From positions 1,240,001-1,304,000 of the forward strand of contig NZ_VHIV01000002.1 in assembly GCF_006494425.1 (NCBI RefSeq): a stretch of 64,000 nt of DNA, written 5' to 3'. The stretch comes from Bacillus dicomae (GTDB taxonomy: Bacteria > Bacillota > Bacilli > Bacillales > Bacillaceae_G). The first letter of the stretch is position 1. Each line of letters opens with the position of its first letter. Positions 36,320 to 45,782 of the stretch are shown one piece after another. A program made the translations under genes and the position numbers. The notes under the pieces were generated by a model. That model was not told the DNA's origin and did no database searches. It saw only the letters and a program-made list of their open reading frames with translations.

Positions 36320-37357
36320 ATGGAGAATACCTCTTCTTCAAGAGAAAAGAAAAATAAACGAAAATATAAGAAGACAATGATAATAAGTGTACTGTTAGTA
36401 GTATTACTATTTGGCGGAGTTGGATATGGTACTTACGTATATATGAAAACTTCTAATCTCGTACAAAAATCAAATGTTAATTTAGCGCGTGGTGAAAAAT
36501 CAAATTTACGTGAGAACGCCGTAAAACCAATTGCAAATAATGTTTCACTTTTAATTATGGGAATTGATGAAAATCAAGAACGACAAAAGGAATATAATGG
36601 TGCATTTCATACAGATGCACTACTGCTAGCTACTTTTAATAAAGATGATAAGACAGTGAAATTAACGAGCATACCACGTGATACATACACATATGTTCCA
36701 GTTGAAAAGAAAAAAGATAAAATAACGCATGCATATGGAAGTGGTTTCGTTAAAAATGGTAAAGATGGAGGGCCGCAAGCTTCAGTGGAAGCGGTAGAAA
36801 AATTGTTACAAGTGCCTGTTGATTATTTTGTGAAGTTTAATTTTAATGCATTTACTAAAATTGTTGATGGATTAGATGGGATTGAAGTAGATGTTCCGGT
36901 TGAATTTACGGAGCAAAATAGTAAAGATGAACCTGACGCAATCCATTTGAAAAAAGGACTACAAAAGTTAACAGGGGAAGAAGCACTTGCATTAGCAAGG
37001 ACGCGTCATATTGATAGTGATGCAATGAGAGGGCAGCGTCAACAGCTTGTTATTGAAGCGATGTTAAGTAAATTAAAAAGTGTAGGTTCGATTACGAAAC
37101 TAGAAAAAATGGTTGAGGCGGTTGACGGTGATTTTAAGACAAACTTAGTAATGGATGATATTTTATCTTTTTATAAATACGGATTAAACGGTTCAGTTGA
37201 AAAAATACAATTGGCTGGTGATGATTTATATTTACCTAACGGTCCAAATGGGCAACGTGTATATTATTATAATCCTAATAAAAAAGATCTACAGAGTTTG
37301 AGTAATACGCTTAGAACACATCTAGGATTAAGTGAAAAGCAGATTGAAGAGAATTAA
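36320..37357 (+). CDS. LytR-CpsA-Psr (LCP) cell-wall glycopolymer ligase
   Basis: A 345-aa single-pass membrane protein. The basic N-tail and a helix at about 18-40 are followed by the LCP domain (LLIMGIDENQ, LTSIPRDTYTY, LALARTRHIDSDAMRGQRQQ), including the conserved Arg residues that bind the polyprenyl-pyrophosphate donor. Such enzymes attach teichoic acid or polysaccharide to peptidoglycan. It is the third gene of the ECF operon, linking that system to envelope repair. GGAGGG precedes the ATG. Confidence 0.92.
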   Translation: MENTSSSREKKNKRKYKKTMIISVLLVVLLFGGVGYGTYVYMKTSNLVQKSNVNLARGEKSNLRENAVKPIANNVSLLIMGIDENQERQKEYNGAFHTDALLLATFNKDDKTVKLTSIPRDTYTYVPVEKKKDKITHAYGSGFVKNGKDGGPQASVEAVEKLLQVPVDYFVKFNFNAFTKIVDGLDGIEVDVPVEFTEQNSKDEPDAIHLKKGLQKLTGEEALALARTRHIDSDAMRGQRQQLVIEAMLSKLKSVGSITKLEKMVEAVDGDFKTNLVMDDILSFYKYGLNGSVEKIQLAGDDLYLPNGPNGQRVYYYNPNKKDLQSLSNTLRTHLGLSEKQIEEN

Positions 37358-37384
37358 AGCAGATGTAATGTCTGCTTTTTTATT
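37356..37384 (+). terminator. ECF operon terminator
   Basis: AAAGCAGA (37356-37363) pairs with TCTGCTTT (37371-37378), then a T run; starts in the stop codon. Confidence 0.8.
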
Positions 37385-37477
37385 ATGTTAAATAGTGTGT
37401 ATTTTGTTTATAAATGTTATATACTATTTTAAAATTTAAGATAATAGTGTAACATAAAGTTATATTTTAAGTTATAT

Positions 37478-37508
37478 AGGAGGACTATTGCATAGAATAT
37501 ATGATTAA
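37478..37508 (+). other. Possible leader mini-ORF upstream of symporter gene
   Basis: A consensus AGGAGG (37478-37483) is followed at 4 bases by TTG CAT AGA ATA TAT GAT TAA, a six-codon frame, 52 bases before the symporter ATG, which has its own GGGGAG site. It may be a leader peptide or a relic; nothing else explains so strong a ribosome site here. Confidence 0.3.
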
Positions 37509-37559
37509 CAATTATTGAAATAGTATGGGAGAAATGAAAGAAACAGGGGAGTATCAAAA

Positions 37560-38822
37560 ATGAGAATCGTAAAGAATTTAACATTTCAAGTTATTGTGGC
37601 CATTATTTGTGGTATTACAGTAGGAGCAATTTGGCCGAGTGTTGGACAAGAGATGAAACCAATTGGTGAAACGTTCATCAATATGATTAAAATGGTTATT
37701 GCACCGATTATTTTTTTAACAATTGTGCTTGGTATTGCAAGTATGGGAAGTATGAAAAAGGTAGGTCGTGTTGGCGGAAAGGCATTATTATATTTTGAAA
37801 TTGTTACAACAGCGGCTTTAATTATTGGTATCATCGTAGCGAATGTTGTACGCCCAGGAGATGGATTAGATCCCTCAAAACTAAAAGGAGGAGATGTTTC
37901 ACAATATGTACAAAGCGGGCAAGAAATGAAATGGATGGATTTCTTTTTACATATTGTGCCGTCTAACATGTTTGAAGCATTTGCAAAAGGTGATATTTTA
38001 CAAGTTCTGTTCTTTTCCATTTTATTTGGTGCTGGGTTAACGATGTTAGGGAAAAATGGACAACCGGTAATCGACTTTTTTGAAAGAGTATCGAAAGTAT
38101 TTTTTAACATTTTATCAATTGTAATGAAATTAGCACCGGTTGGGGCATTCGGTGGAATGGCGTTTACAATTGGTAAATATGGTTTAAGTACACTTATTCC
38201 ACTTGGTAAATTAATGATTTGTGTATATGTAACAATGGCATTATTTGTTTTTATTGTTTTAAATTTTATTTGTAAACTGTATAAATTTAGTTTGTGGAAA
38301 TATTTAGCGCATATTAAAGAAGAATTACTTATTGTTCTGGGGACATCATCATCAGAATCAGTATTGCCGCGAATGATGACAAAGATGGAGGACTTTGGAT
38401 GTTCGAAGCCGGTAGTAGGTTTAGTCATTCCGACAGGATACTCTTTTAATTTAGATGGAACAACAATTTATTTATCAATGGCTACTATATTTTTAGCACA
38501 AGTTTTTCACGTCGATCTTTCACTAGGTCAACAATTAACTATAATAGCTATTTTGTTAGTTACATCTAAAGGAGCAGCGGCAGTAACAGGTGGAGGTTTT
38601 ATTGTACTAGCATCTACCTTATCAGCAATGAATGTTATTCCGTTAGAAGGGCTAGCGCTATTACTTGGTGTAGATCGTTTCATGTCAGAAGCACGTGCTA
38701 TCGTTAATTTAATTGGTAATGGTATTGCGACTGTAGTTGTTGCAAAAAGTGAAAATGAATTTGATAATGAGAAGTATATGAAAGTAGTAGAGGAAATGAA
38801 AAGAGAGAAATTGGTCGGATAA
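37560..38822 (+). CDS. Dicarboxylate/amino acid:cation symporter (DctA/GltP family)
   Basis: A 420-aa sodium- or proton-coupled importer for glutamate, aspartate or C4-dicarboxylates. It has eight helices plus two re-entrant loops. Family motifs are present: the serine-rich loop GTSSSESVLPRM, the helix-7 motif GYSFNLDGTTIY, SKGAAAVTGGGFIVLA and, near the end, RFMSEARAIVNLIGNG. A GGGGAG site precedes the ATG. The exact substrate cannot be told. The 200-base leader holds a possible mini-ORF. Confidence 0.93.
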   Translation: MRIVKNLTFQVIVAIICGITVGAIWPSVGQEMKPIGETFINMIKMVIAPIIFLTIVLGIASMGSMKKVGRVGGKALLYFEIVTTAALIIGIIVANVVRPGDGLDPSKLKGGDVSQYVQSGQEMKWMDFFLHIVPSNMFEAFAKGDILQVLFFSILFGAGLTMLGKNGQPVIDFFERVSKVFFNILSIVMKLAPVGAFGGMAFTIGKYGLSTLIPLGKLMICVYVTMALFVFIVLNFICKLYKFSLWKYLAHIKEELLIVLGTSSSESVLPRMMTKMEDFGCSKPVVGLVIPTGYSFNLDGTTIYLSMATIFLAQVFHVDLSLGQQLTIIAILLVTSKGAAAVTGGGFIVLASTLSAMNVIPLEGLALLLGVDRFMSEARAIVNLIGNGIATVVVAKSENEFDNEKYMKVVEEMKREKLVG

Positions 38823-38824
38823 AG

Positions 38825-38850
38825 AGTCAGCTTTGCTGACTTTTTTATTT
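38825..38850 (+). terminator. Symporter gene terminator
   Basis: GAGTCAGC and GCTGACTT around a TTT loop, then a T run. Confidence 0.8.
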
Positions 38851-39169
38851 TTGTAGAAAAGAGGTTTGTTATAATATACATTATTTATTAACAATAATTT
38901 ACAAGTGTTTTATAGTGAAGGGACATAAAGACTATTAAATCAGTACATATAATTCAATGAGGTATAGTGTTTTAAAAGATTATGGAATTTTTATGAATAT
39001 TACTGTAAAAAAATAATTTTTTAAAAATTTTCAATAATAACACTTTACAAAACTCAAAAAATTAGTAGAATAATAGTTAATAAGAATCTTCTGATAAATA
39101 TATAAAGAAAAACAGAATTATCAGAAAATTCTTAAATGAGAGCGTTAAGAATTAGGGAGGGTACAGAAA
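38851..39169 (+). promoter_or_regulatory. Promoter and CodY sites of first oppA-like gene
   Basis: An A/T-rich stretch leads to TTTACA (39044-39049), 16 bases, TAGAAT (39066-39071). Two CodY-box-like sequences follow: 39085-39099 (3 mismatches to AATTTTCWGAAAATT) and 39116-39130 (AATTATCAGAAAATT, 1 mismatch). The same promoter layout recurs before the next two genes. Confidence 0.7.
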
Positions 39170-40873
39170 GTGAAAAAGAAAAAAATGAAAAAACTAACAG
39201 CAGTTGTAGCACCAGTTTTAGCAATGAGTATGGCATTAACAGCATGTTCTACATCAGGTGGAGATAAGAAGACAAGCACAAACTCTAGCTCTGGCGGAGA
39301 TAGCAAATCAGAAGAAAAATTAGCAGCGAAACAAGTACTAAATCGTACTGAAACAAATGAAATTCCAACAATGGATACTTCGAAAAGTACAGATACTTTA
39401 GGTTCTCAAATGCTAGGGAACACAATGGAAGGTTTATACCGTTTAGATAAAGATAATAAACCAATCCCAGCTGCGGCAGAGTCAAGCACGAAGAGTGAGG
39501 ATGGTAAAAAATATACATTCAAATTACGTAAAGATGCAAAATGGTCAAATGGTGATCCTGTAACAGCAAAAGATTTCGTATATGCTTGGCAACGTCTATT
39601 AGATCCAAAAACAGCTGCAGAGTATGCATTTATCGCATTCCCAATTAAAAATGCAGAAGCTGTTAATAAAGGTGAAAAACCTGTAACGGAACTAGGAGTA
39701 AAGGCAGTAGACGATCTTACTTTAGAGGTTGAATTAGAACAAGCAGTACCATATTTCTTAAACTTAGTAGCATTCCCATCGTACTATCCGTTAAATGAGA
39801 AATTCGTAAAAGAAAAAGGAGATAAATTCGGTTTAGAGTCTGATACGACAGTATATAACGGACCGTTCGTTCTTACTGATTGGAAGCATGAGCAAGGCTG
39901 GAAACTAAAGAAAAACGATCAATATTGGGATAAAAAGACTGTGAAATTAGATGAGATTAACTTTAGTGTTGTAAAAGAACCAGCAACTCGTGTGAATTTA
40001 TACGAGAGTGGCCAAATTGACTTCTCTCTATTGACTGGAGAATTCGTTGATAAATATAGAAATAATAAAGAGGAGTTTGGAACATATTCAGAACCAAGTA
40101 CGTTTTTCATACGTTTAAACCAAAAACGTGGTGGGCAAGATACACCGTTAAAGAGCAAAAAATTACGTGAAGCAATTGCTTTATCGATTGATAAAAAGAA
40201 TTTAGCGAATGTTATTTTAAATGATGGATCGAAACCGGCTGATTACTTAGTACCTAAAGGGCTAGCAAATGGACCAGACGGAAAAGACTTCCAAGAAACG
40301 TTTAAAAATGGTATTAAGCCAGATGCGAAAAAAGCAGCTGCTGCATGGGAAGAAGCGAAAAAAGAACTTGGAAAAGATCAAGTTACAATTGAGTTCCTAA
40401 ACTATGATACTGGTAATGCGAAAAAAGTTGGAGAATATGTAAAAGATCAAATTGAGAAGAATTTAAAAGGTGTAACAGTTAATATTAAACTTCAGCCGTT
40501 CAAGCAAAAACTGAAATTGGAAACAGAGCAAGATTATGATATTTCATATGGTGGATGGAGCCCAGACTATGCAGATCCAATGACATATTTAGATATGTTT
40601 GAATCTAATCACTCTCACAACCAAATGAGCTACTCTGATGCGAAATATGATGAAATGGTTAAAAAAGCTGGCGGAGAGTTAATGAGTGACGCGAAGAAAC
40701 GTTGGGAAGAACTAGGGAAAGCTGAAAAATTATTACTTGAGCAAGATGTAGCACTTGTACCTTTATATCAAAATGCTAGATCTTATGTAATGAAACCGAC
40801 TGTAAAAGGAGTTGTTAAACATAATATTAGTCCGGAGTACAGCTTTAAATGGGCTTATGTAACTGAAAAATAA
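39170..40873 (+). CDS. oppA: Oligopeptide-binding lipoprotein, OppA paralog 1 of 3
   Basis: A 567-aa substrate-binding protein of a peptide ABC importer (SBP_bac_5 family). The GTG start follows GGGAGGG. The basic N-tail and lipobox LTAC (Cys near residue 26) mark a lipoprotein, followed by a Ser/Gly-rich linker and the binding domain (WSNGDPVTAKDFVYAW; ends EYSFKWAYV). No permease or ATPase gene lies beside it, so it probably feeds an importer encoded elsewhere. It is the first of three tandem close paralogs, each with its own CodY-type promoter and terminator. Confidence 0.93.
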   Translation: MKKKKMKKLTAVVAPVLAMSMALTACSTSGGDKKTSTNSSSGGDSKSEEKLAAKQVLNRTETNEIPTMDTSKSTDTLGSQMLGNTMEGLYRLDKDNKPIPAAAESSTKSEDGKKYTFKLRKDAKWSNGDPVTAKDFVYAWQRLLDPKTAAEYAFIAFPIKNAEAVNKGEKPVTELGVKAVDDLTLEVELEQAVPYFLNLVAFPSYYPLNEKFVKEKGDKFGLESDTTVYNGPFVLTDWKHEQGWKLKKNDQYWDKKTVKLDEINFSVVKEPATRVNLYESGQIDFSLLTGEFVDKYRNNKEEFGTYSEPSTFFIRLNQKRGGQDTPLKSKKLREAIALSIDKKNLANVILNDGSKPADYLVPKGLANGPDGKDFQETFKNGIKPDAKKAAAAWEEAKKELGKDQVTIEFLNYDTGNAKKVGEYVKDQIEKNLKGVTVNIKLQPFKQKLKLETEQDYDISYGGWSPDYADPMTYLDMFESNHSHNQMSYSDAKYDEMVKKAGGELMSDAKKRWEELGKAEKLLLEQDVALVPLYQNARSYVMKPTVKGVVKHNISPEYSFKWAYVTEK

Positions 40874-40880
40874 TAAGTTG

Positions 40881-40924
40881 AAAAAGCATTCCGAAAGTAG
40901 ACTACTTTTGGAATGCTTTTTTAT
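40881..40924 (+). terminator. Terminator of oppA paralog 1
   Basis: A 20-bp stem with one G-T pair (40881-40900 with 40902-40921) and a T run. Confidence 0.85.
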
Positions 40925-40960
40925 TATGAGATTAAATGTAAACAAACCAACAAGCACAAG

Positions 40961-41181
40961 AGGAATGGTACGTTTATAGTAAATGGGGGAAATTTGTATA
41001 GCAACAATAGTAAAAAATATGTTTTACTATCACAAAAAAATAATTTTTAGAATATTTTAAAAATAACTTTACAAAAATAGAAAAATTAGTAGAATATTAA
41101 TTAATAAGAATTTTCTGATAACTAGTTATTAGAAAATCTCTCAAAATTAGTTTCGTACATATAATTGGGGAGGGTACAAAA
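40961..41181 (+). promoter_or_regulatory. Promoter and CodY site of second oppA-like gene
   Basis: TTTACA (41068-41073), 16 bases, TAGAAT (41090-41095), then a CodY-box-like sequence at 41109-41123 (2 mismatches). The leader from about 41140 to the GGGGAGGGTAC ribosome site is almost the same as that of paralog 3, and a block at 40965-41002 is also shared, showing a recent duplication. Confidence 0.7.
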
Positions 41182-42897
41182 ATGAAGAAAAAGATGAAAA
41201 AGATGAAAAAGTTCACGGCGGTTGTAGCGCCAGTTTTAGCGATGAGTATGGCGTTGACAGCGTGTTCTGGATCAGGTGGGGAGAAGAAAACAACTACGAC
41301 GTCTAATGGTGGTGGGGAAGAGAACAAATCCGAAATTAAATATGCAGCAAAACAAGTATTAAATCGTACAGAGAATCAAGAAATTCCGACGATGGATACG
41401 TCTAAATCTACTGATACGTTAGGGTCACAAATTTTAGGGAACACGATGGAAGGATTATATCGTCTTGATAAAGATAATAAGCCAATCCCAGCTGCTGCAG
41501 AATCTAGTACGAAAAGCGAGGATGGAAAAAAATATACATTTAAATTACGTAAAGATGCAAAATGGTCGAATGGTGATCCTGTAACAGCGAAAGATTTCGT
41601 ATTTGCATGGCAGCGCTTACTTGATAAAAATACAGCGTCAGAATACGCATTTATTGCTTACTATATTAAAAACGCAGAAGCAATTAATAAAGGTGAAAAA
41701 CCTCTAACAGATTTGGGGGCAAAAGCAGTAGATGATTATACACTAGAGGTAGAATTGGAAAAGCCAGTACCATATTTCTTGAATTTACTAGCATTCCCGT
41801 CATACTATCCGTTAAATGAAAAATTCGTAAAAGAAAAAGGCGATAAGTACGGTTTAGAAGCAGATACAACGGTGTATAACGGGCCGTTCGTGATGTCTTC
41901 ATGGAAACATGAACAAGGATGGCAGCTAAAGAAAAATGATAAGTATTGGGATAAGAAGACTGTAAAATTAGAAGAAATTAACTATAGTGTAGTGAAAGAA
42001 GTTGCGACGAAAGTAAACTTATATGATACAGGGTCAATTGATTTCACACTACTATCAGGAGAGTTTGTAGATAAATATAAATCGAACAAAGAAGAATATG
42101 GCGAGTATGCAGAATCAAGTACATTCTTCTTACGTTTAAATCAAAAGCGTAACGGACAAGATACGCCGTTAAAGAGCAAAAAGCTTCGTGAAGCAATTGC
42201 ATTATCGGTTGATAAAAAAGGACTGGCAAACGTTATTTTAAATAATGGTTCAAAAGCAACAGATCAATTAGTACCAAAAGGACTTGCGACAGGACCAGAC
42301 GGTAAAGATTACCAAGATACATTTAAAAATGGCCTGAAATATGATCCGAAAAAAGGTGCAACAGCTTGGGAAGCAGCGAAAAAAGAACTTGGAAAAGATC
42401 AAGTTACAATTGAATTACTAAGCTATGATGATGGAACTGCTAAAAAGATTGCTGATTATGTTAAAGACCAAATTGAGAAAAATTTAAAAGGTGTAACAAT
42501 TAATACAAAAATTCAGCCGTTTAAACAAAAATTAAAATTAGAGACTGCACAAGATTATGAAATTTCTTATGCAGGTTGGAGTCCAGACTATGCGGATCCA
42601 ATGACATTTATTGATATGTTTGAATCGAAGAGCCCATATAATCAAATGAGTTATTCAAATGCAAAATACGACGAAATGGTACAAAAAGCAGGTAATGAAT
42701 TAATGGGTGATGCGAAGAAGCGTTGGGAAACGTTAGGGAAAGCAGAAAAATTATTCCTTGAAGAAGATGCAGGATTAGTTCCTTTATATCAAACAGGAAG
42801 AGCATATGTAATGAAACCGAATGTAAAAGGAATTGTGAAACATAACATCAGTCCTGAATATAGCTTTAAGTGGGCATATGTAACGGAAGAGAAATAA
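41182..42897 (+). CDS. oppA: Oligopeptide-binding lipoprotein, OppA paralog 2 of 3
   Basis: A 571-aa SBP_bac_5 lipoprotein very similar along its whole length to the flanking paralogs. Lipobox LTAC with the Cys near residue 30 after an N-tail lengthened by an extra Lys-Met repeat (MKKKMKKMKKF). It differs most from paralogs 1 and 3 in loops such as TDLGAKAVDDYT, TGSIDFTLLSG and KSPYNQMSYSNAKYDE, some of which may contact peptide. GGGGAGGG precedes the ATG. Intact reading frame. Confidence 0.93.
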   Translation: MKKKMKKMKKFTAVVAPVLAMSMALTACSGSGGEKKTTTTSNGGGEENKSEIKYAAKQVLNRTENQEIPTMDTSKSTDTLGSQILGNTMEGLYRLDKDNKPIPAAAESSTKSEDGKKYTFKLRKDAKWSNGDPVTAKDFVFAWQRLLDKNTASEYAFIAYYIKNAEAINKGEKPLTDLGAKAVDDYTLEVELEKPVPYFLNLLAFPSYYPLNEKFVKEKGDKYGLEADTTVYNGPFVMSSWKHEQGWQLKKNDKYWDKKTVKLEEINYSVVKEVATKVNLYDTGSIDFTLLSGEFVDKYKSNKEEYGEYAESSTFFLRLNQKRNGQDTPLKSKKLREAIALSVDKKGLANVILNNGSKATDQLVPKGLATGPDGKDYQDTFKNGLKYDPKKGATAWEAAKKELGKDQVTIELLSYDDGTAKKIADYVKDQIEKNLKGVTINTKIQPFKQKLKLETAQDYEISYAGWSPDYADPMTFIDMFESKSPYNQMSYSNAKYDEMVQKAGNELMGDAKKRWETLGKAEKLFLEEDAGLVPLYQTGRAYVMKPNVKGIVKHNISPEYSFKWAYVTEEK

Positions 42898-42900
42898 GAA

Positions 42901-42949
42901 AAAAGGGCGTTTGAAAAATATATTATTTATTTTTTAAAACGCTCTTTTA
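42901..42949 (+). terminator. Terminator of oppA paralog 2
   Basis: An imperfect long stem (AAAAGGGCGTTT near 42901 with AAAACGCTCTTTT near 42936) followed by TTAC; weaker tail than the others. Confidence 0.65.
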
Positions 42950-42984
42950 CTATTCAATTAAATTTAAATAGATAGAGAAGAATA

Positions 42985-43202
42985 AGAAAAGTGGTACTTA
43001 CATATAGTAGATGGGGGAGAATTCGTATAGTAGTAATAGATTGTTATTGAATTAAATAAATTAATTATTATGAATATTTTTAAAAATACTTTACAAATCA
43101 AGAAAAATTAGTAGAATAATAATTAGTAATAATTTTCTGATAATTTAAATTAGAAATCTCTCAAAGTTAGTTTCGTACATATAAATTGGGGAGGGTACAA
43201 GA
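42985..43202 (+). promoter_or_regulatory. Promoter and CodY site of third oppA-like gene
   Basis: TTTACA (43090-43095), 16 bases, TAGAAT (43112-43117), then AATTTTCTGATAATT (43131-43145), which has one mismatch to the CodY box. Its place just after the -10 suits repression when branched-chain amino acids and GTP are high. Confidence 0.75.
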
Positions 43203-44909
43203 ATGAAGAAAAAGATGAAAAAGTTTACGGCGGTTGTAGCACCAGTTTTAGCGATGAGTATGGCGTTAACAGCTTGTTCTGGATCTTCTGGTGGGGAGAA
43301 GAAAACGACAACGACATCTAATAATGGTGGAGAAGAGAAGAAATCTGATATTAAATATGCGGCAAAGCAAGTGCTAAATCGTACAGAAACGAATGAAATT
43401 CCGACGATGGATACTTCAAAAAATACAGATACACTTGGCTCACAAATTTTAGGGAATACAATGGAAGGTTTATATCGCCTTGATAAAGATAATAAGCCAA
43501 TCCCAGCTGTAGCGGAATCTAGCACAAAAAGCGAGGATGGCAAAAAATATACATTTAAATTACGGAAAGATGCAAAATGGTCAAACGGTGATCCTGTAAC
43601 AGCGAAAGATTTCGTATTTGCATGGCAACGTCTAGTAGATCCAAAAACAGCTGCTGAGTATGCATTTATTGCTTACTATCTTAAAAATGCAGAAGCGATT
43701 AATCAAGGAAAAGGAGAGGTTTCTACATTAGGTGTAAAAGCGGTAGATGATTATACGCTTGAAGTAGAACTAGAAAGACCTGTACCATATTTCTTGAACT
43801 TAATGGCATTTGCGTCATACTATCCATTAAATGAAAAGTTCGTAAAAGAAAAAGGAAATAAATTCGGTTTAGAGTCTGATACAACACTGTATAATGGTCC
43901 ATTTGTGCTTACAGACTGGAAACATGAGCAAGGCTGGAAATTAAAGAAAAATGATCAGTATTGGGATAAAAAGACTGTAAAACTAGAGGAAATCAACTAT
44001 AGTGTAGTAAAAGAACCAGCTACTAGAGTAAATTTATATGATACAGGTGCAATTGATTTCGCGCTATTATCAGGTGAATTCGTGGATAAGTATAGAAACA
44101 ATAAAGAAGAGTTTGGGGCCTATTCGGAAACAAGTACGTTTTACTTACGTCTAAATCAAAAACGTGGTGGGCAAGATACACCTCTAAAGAGTAAAAAATT
44201 ACGTGAAGCAATTGCATTATCAATTGATAAGAAGGCTTTAACGAATGTCATTTTAAATGATGGTTCAAAACCAGTGGATTACTTAGTACCAAAAGGTTTA
44301 GCAAGTGGACCAGACGGTAAAGATTTCGCAGAAACATTCAAGAATGGATTAAAACAAGACTCCAAAAAGGCAGCAGCAGCTTGGGAAGAAGCGAAAAAAG
44401 AACTTGGAAAAGATCAAGTAACAATTGAACTGCTGAATTATGATACTGGTAATGCGAAAAAAGTTGGGGAGTATGTAAAAGATCAAGTTGAAAAGAATTT
44501 AAAAGGTGTGACAGTAAATATTAAACTGCAACCATTTAAGCAAAAACTAAAATTAGAATCAGATCAAGATTATGATTTTTCATATGGTGGCTGGAATCCA
44601 GATTATGCTGATCCAATGACGTACCTTGATATGTTTGAAACGAAAAACTCTCAGAACCAGATGAGCTACTCAAATTCAAAATATGATGACATTATTACTA
44701 AAAGTAAGACAGAATGGATGGCTGATGCAAAAAAACGTTGGACAGAGCTAGGGAAGGCAGAGAAATTGTTACTTGAGGAAGATGTAGCACTTGTACCTTT
44801 ATATCAAAGTGCTAAATCATATGTTATGAAACCGAATGTAAAGGGAATTGTGAAACATAATATTAGTCCGGAATATAGCTTCAAATGGGCGTATGTAGAA
44901 GAGAAATAA
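43203..44909 (+). CDS. oppA: Oligopeptide-binding lipoprotein, OppA paralog 3 of 3
   Basis: A 568-aa SBP_bac_5 lipoprotein with lipobox LTAC (Cys near residue 27). It is closer to paralog 1 in several central loops (LTDWKHEQGWKLKKNDQYWD) but shares leader and N-terminal codon use with paralog 2, suggesting stepwise duplication or gene conversion. It differs from both near residues 495-515 (YDDIITKSKTEWMADAKKRW). GGGGAGGG precedes the ATG. No transporter membrane genes are adjacent. Confidence 0.93.
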   Translation: MKKKMKKFTAVVAPVLAMSMALTACSGSSGGEKKTTTTSNNGGEEKKSDIKYAAKQVLNRTETNEIPTMDTSKNTDTLGSQILGNTMEGLYRLDKDNKPIPAVAESSTKSEDGKKYTFKLRKDAKWSNGDPVTAKDFVFAWQRLVDPKTAAEYAFIAYYLKNAEAINQGKGEVSTLGVKAVDDYTLEVELERPVPYFLNLMAFASYYPLNEKFVKEKGNKFGLESDTTLYNGPFVLTDWKHEQGWKLKKNDQYWDKKTVKLEEINYSVVKEPATRVNLYDTGAIDFALLSGEFVDKYRNNKEEFGAYSETSTFYLRLNQKRGGQDTPLKSKKLREAIALSIDKKALTNVILNDGSKPVDYLVPKGLASGPDGKDFAETFKNGLKQDSKKAAAAWEEAKKELGKDQVTIELLNYDTGNAKKVGEYVKDQVEKNLKGVTVNIKLQPFKQKLKLESDQDYDFSYGGWNPDYADPMTYLDMFETKNSQNQMSYSNSKYDDIITKSKTEWMADAKKRWTELGKAEKLLLEEDVALVPLYQSAKSYVMKPNVKGIVKHNISPEYSFKWAYVEEK

Positions 44910-44920
44910 AAAAACATAAG

Positions 44921-44962
44921 AGCATTTTCAAGTGAGGTATAGCACTTGGAAATGCTTTTTTA
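44921..44962 (+). terminator. Terminator of oppA paralog 3
   Basis: A 14-bp near-perfect stem (44921-44934 with 44943-44956) and a T run. Confidence 0.85.
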
Positions 44963-45021
44963 CGTGCACGATTTATTGATGGGTGAATATATGTATTATA
45001 GAAAATTTAAAGGAGAATTCT

Positions 45022-45741
45022 ATGAAACGAAATACTTACATCGATTTCCTAGCTTATTACGGAATAGGGAGTGCTCATCCTGGTGGTTTTACGTTAACAA
45101 AACAATTGTTAGCACAACTGCCTTTTAGATATGGAGCGAATGTCCTAGAGATAGGTTGTGGTACGGGAAAAACCGCAGCATATATGGCGAGGAATTTTGG
45201 ATATAAAGTAACAGCGGTGGAAAAGAATGAAATTATGATTCAAAAGGCGAAAGATAGGTGGTTGTCTGAAGGATTAAATATACAATTAATTGAAGGGAAT
45301 GTAGAGCAATTACCTTGTTTGCATGAATCATTTGAGCTCGTACTCGGAGAATCGATACTTGCTTTTACAGAGAAAGAAAGGGTTATATCGGAGTGCTATC
45401 GTGTATTACAGAAGAACGGAAAACTAGTTGTAATTGAAATGATTATTAATGCCCACATTGGGAGGGAAGAGGAAGAGAAAATTGCCCAATTATATGGCAT
45501 GAAAGAACTATTAACTGAGAGTGAGTGGATACAATTATTTCAGAAAGCAAACTTTAAGCGGGTTACAATTGCTGGCGGTGGCACAATTGCAGAAACAATC
45601 TCTAGCTATATAGAAGAGCCAGAATGGAATGTATCACAATTTATTCCGAATGAGTTATATGAAGCGTGGGTACAGCATGAAAATATAAGACTTATGTACC
45701 AACATATTTTAGGTCATCGTATTTTTATATGTGAAAAATAA
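45022..45741 (+). CDS. Class I SAM-dependent methyltransferase
   Basis: A 239-aa soluble methyltransferase. The SAM-binding motif I VLEIGCGTGKTAAYMA lies near residue 45, motif II near 67 (VTAVEKNEIMI), and the post-motif GKLVVIEM near 145. It resembles the UbiE/small-molecule group; the substrate is unknown. The start at 45022 follows AAAGGAG; an upstream in-frame ATG at 44983 has no site. Monocistronic. Confidence 0.87.
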   Translation: MKRNTYIDFLAYYGIGSAHPGGFTLTKQLLAQLPFRYGANVLEIGCGTGKTAAYMARNFGYKVTAVEKNEIMIQKAKDRWLSEGLNIQLIEGNVEQLPCLHESFELVLGESILAFTEKERVISECYRVLQKNGKLVVIEMIINAHIGREEEEKIAQLYGMKELLTESEWIQLFQKANFKRVTIAGGGTIAETISSYIEEPEWNVSQFIPNELYEAWVQHENIRLMYQHILGHRIFICEK

Positions 45742-45743
45742 AG

Positions 45744-45776
45744 AAAGAGAGTTGGCTAAAGATAGTCAACTCTTTA
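45744..45776. terminator. Terminator, methyltransferase / Gly-Cys-rich gene
   Basis: An imperfect stem of AGAGAGTTGGCTA with TAGTCAACTCTTT between convergent genes. Confidence 0.7.
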
Positions 45777-45782
45777 CTTATG

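Noticed and set aside
37586-38428. 280-codon minus-strand frame inside the symporter gene
   Set aside because: The plus-strand symporter is clear from family motifs and ribosome site; the antisense frame has no site and low-complexity content typical of a shadow.
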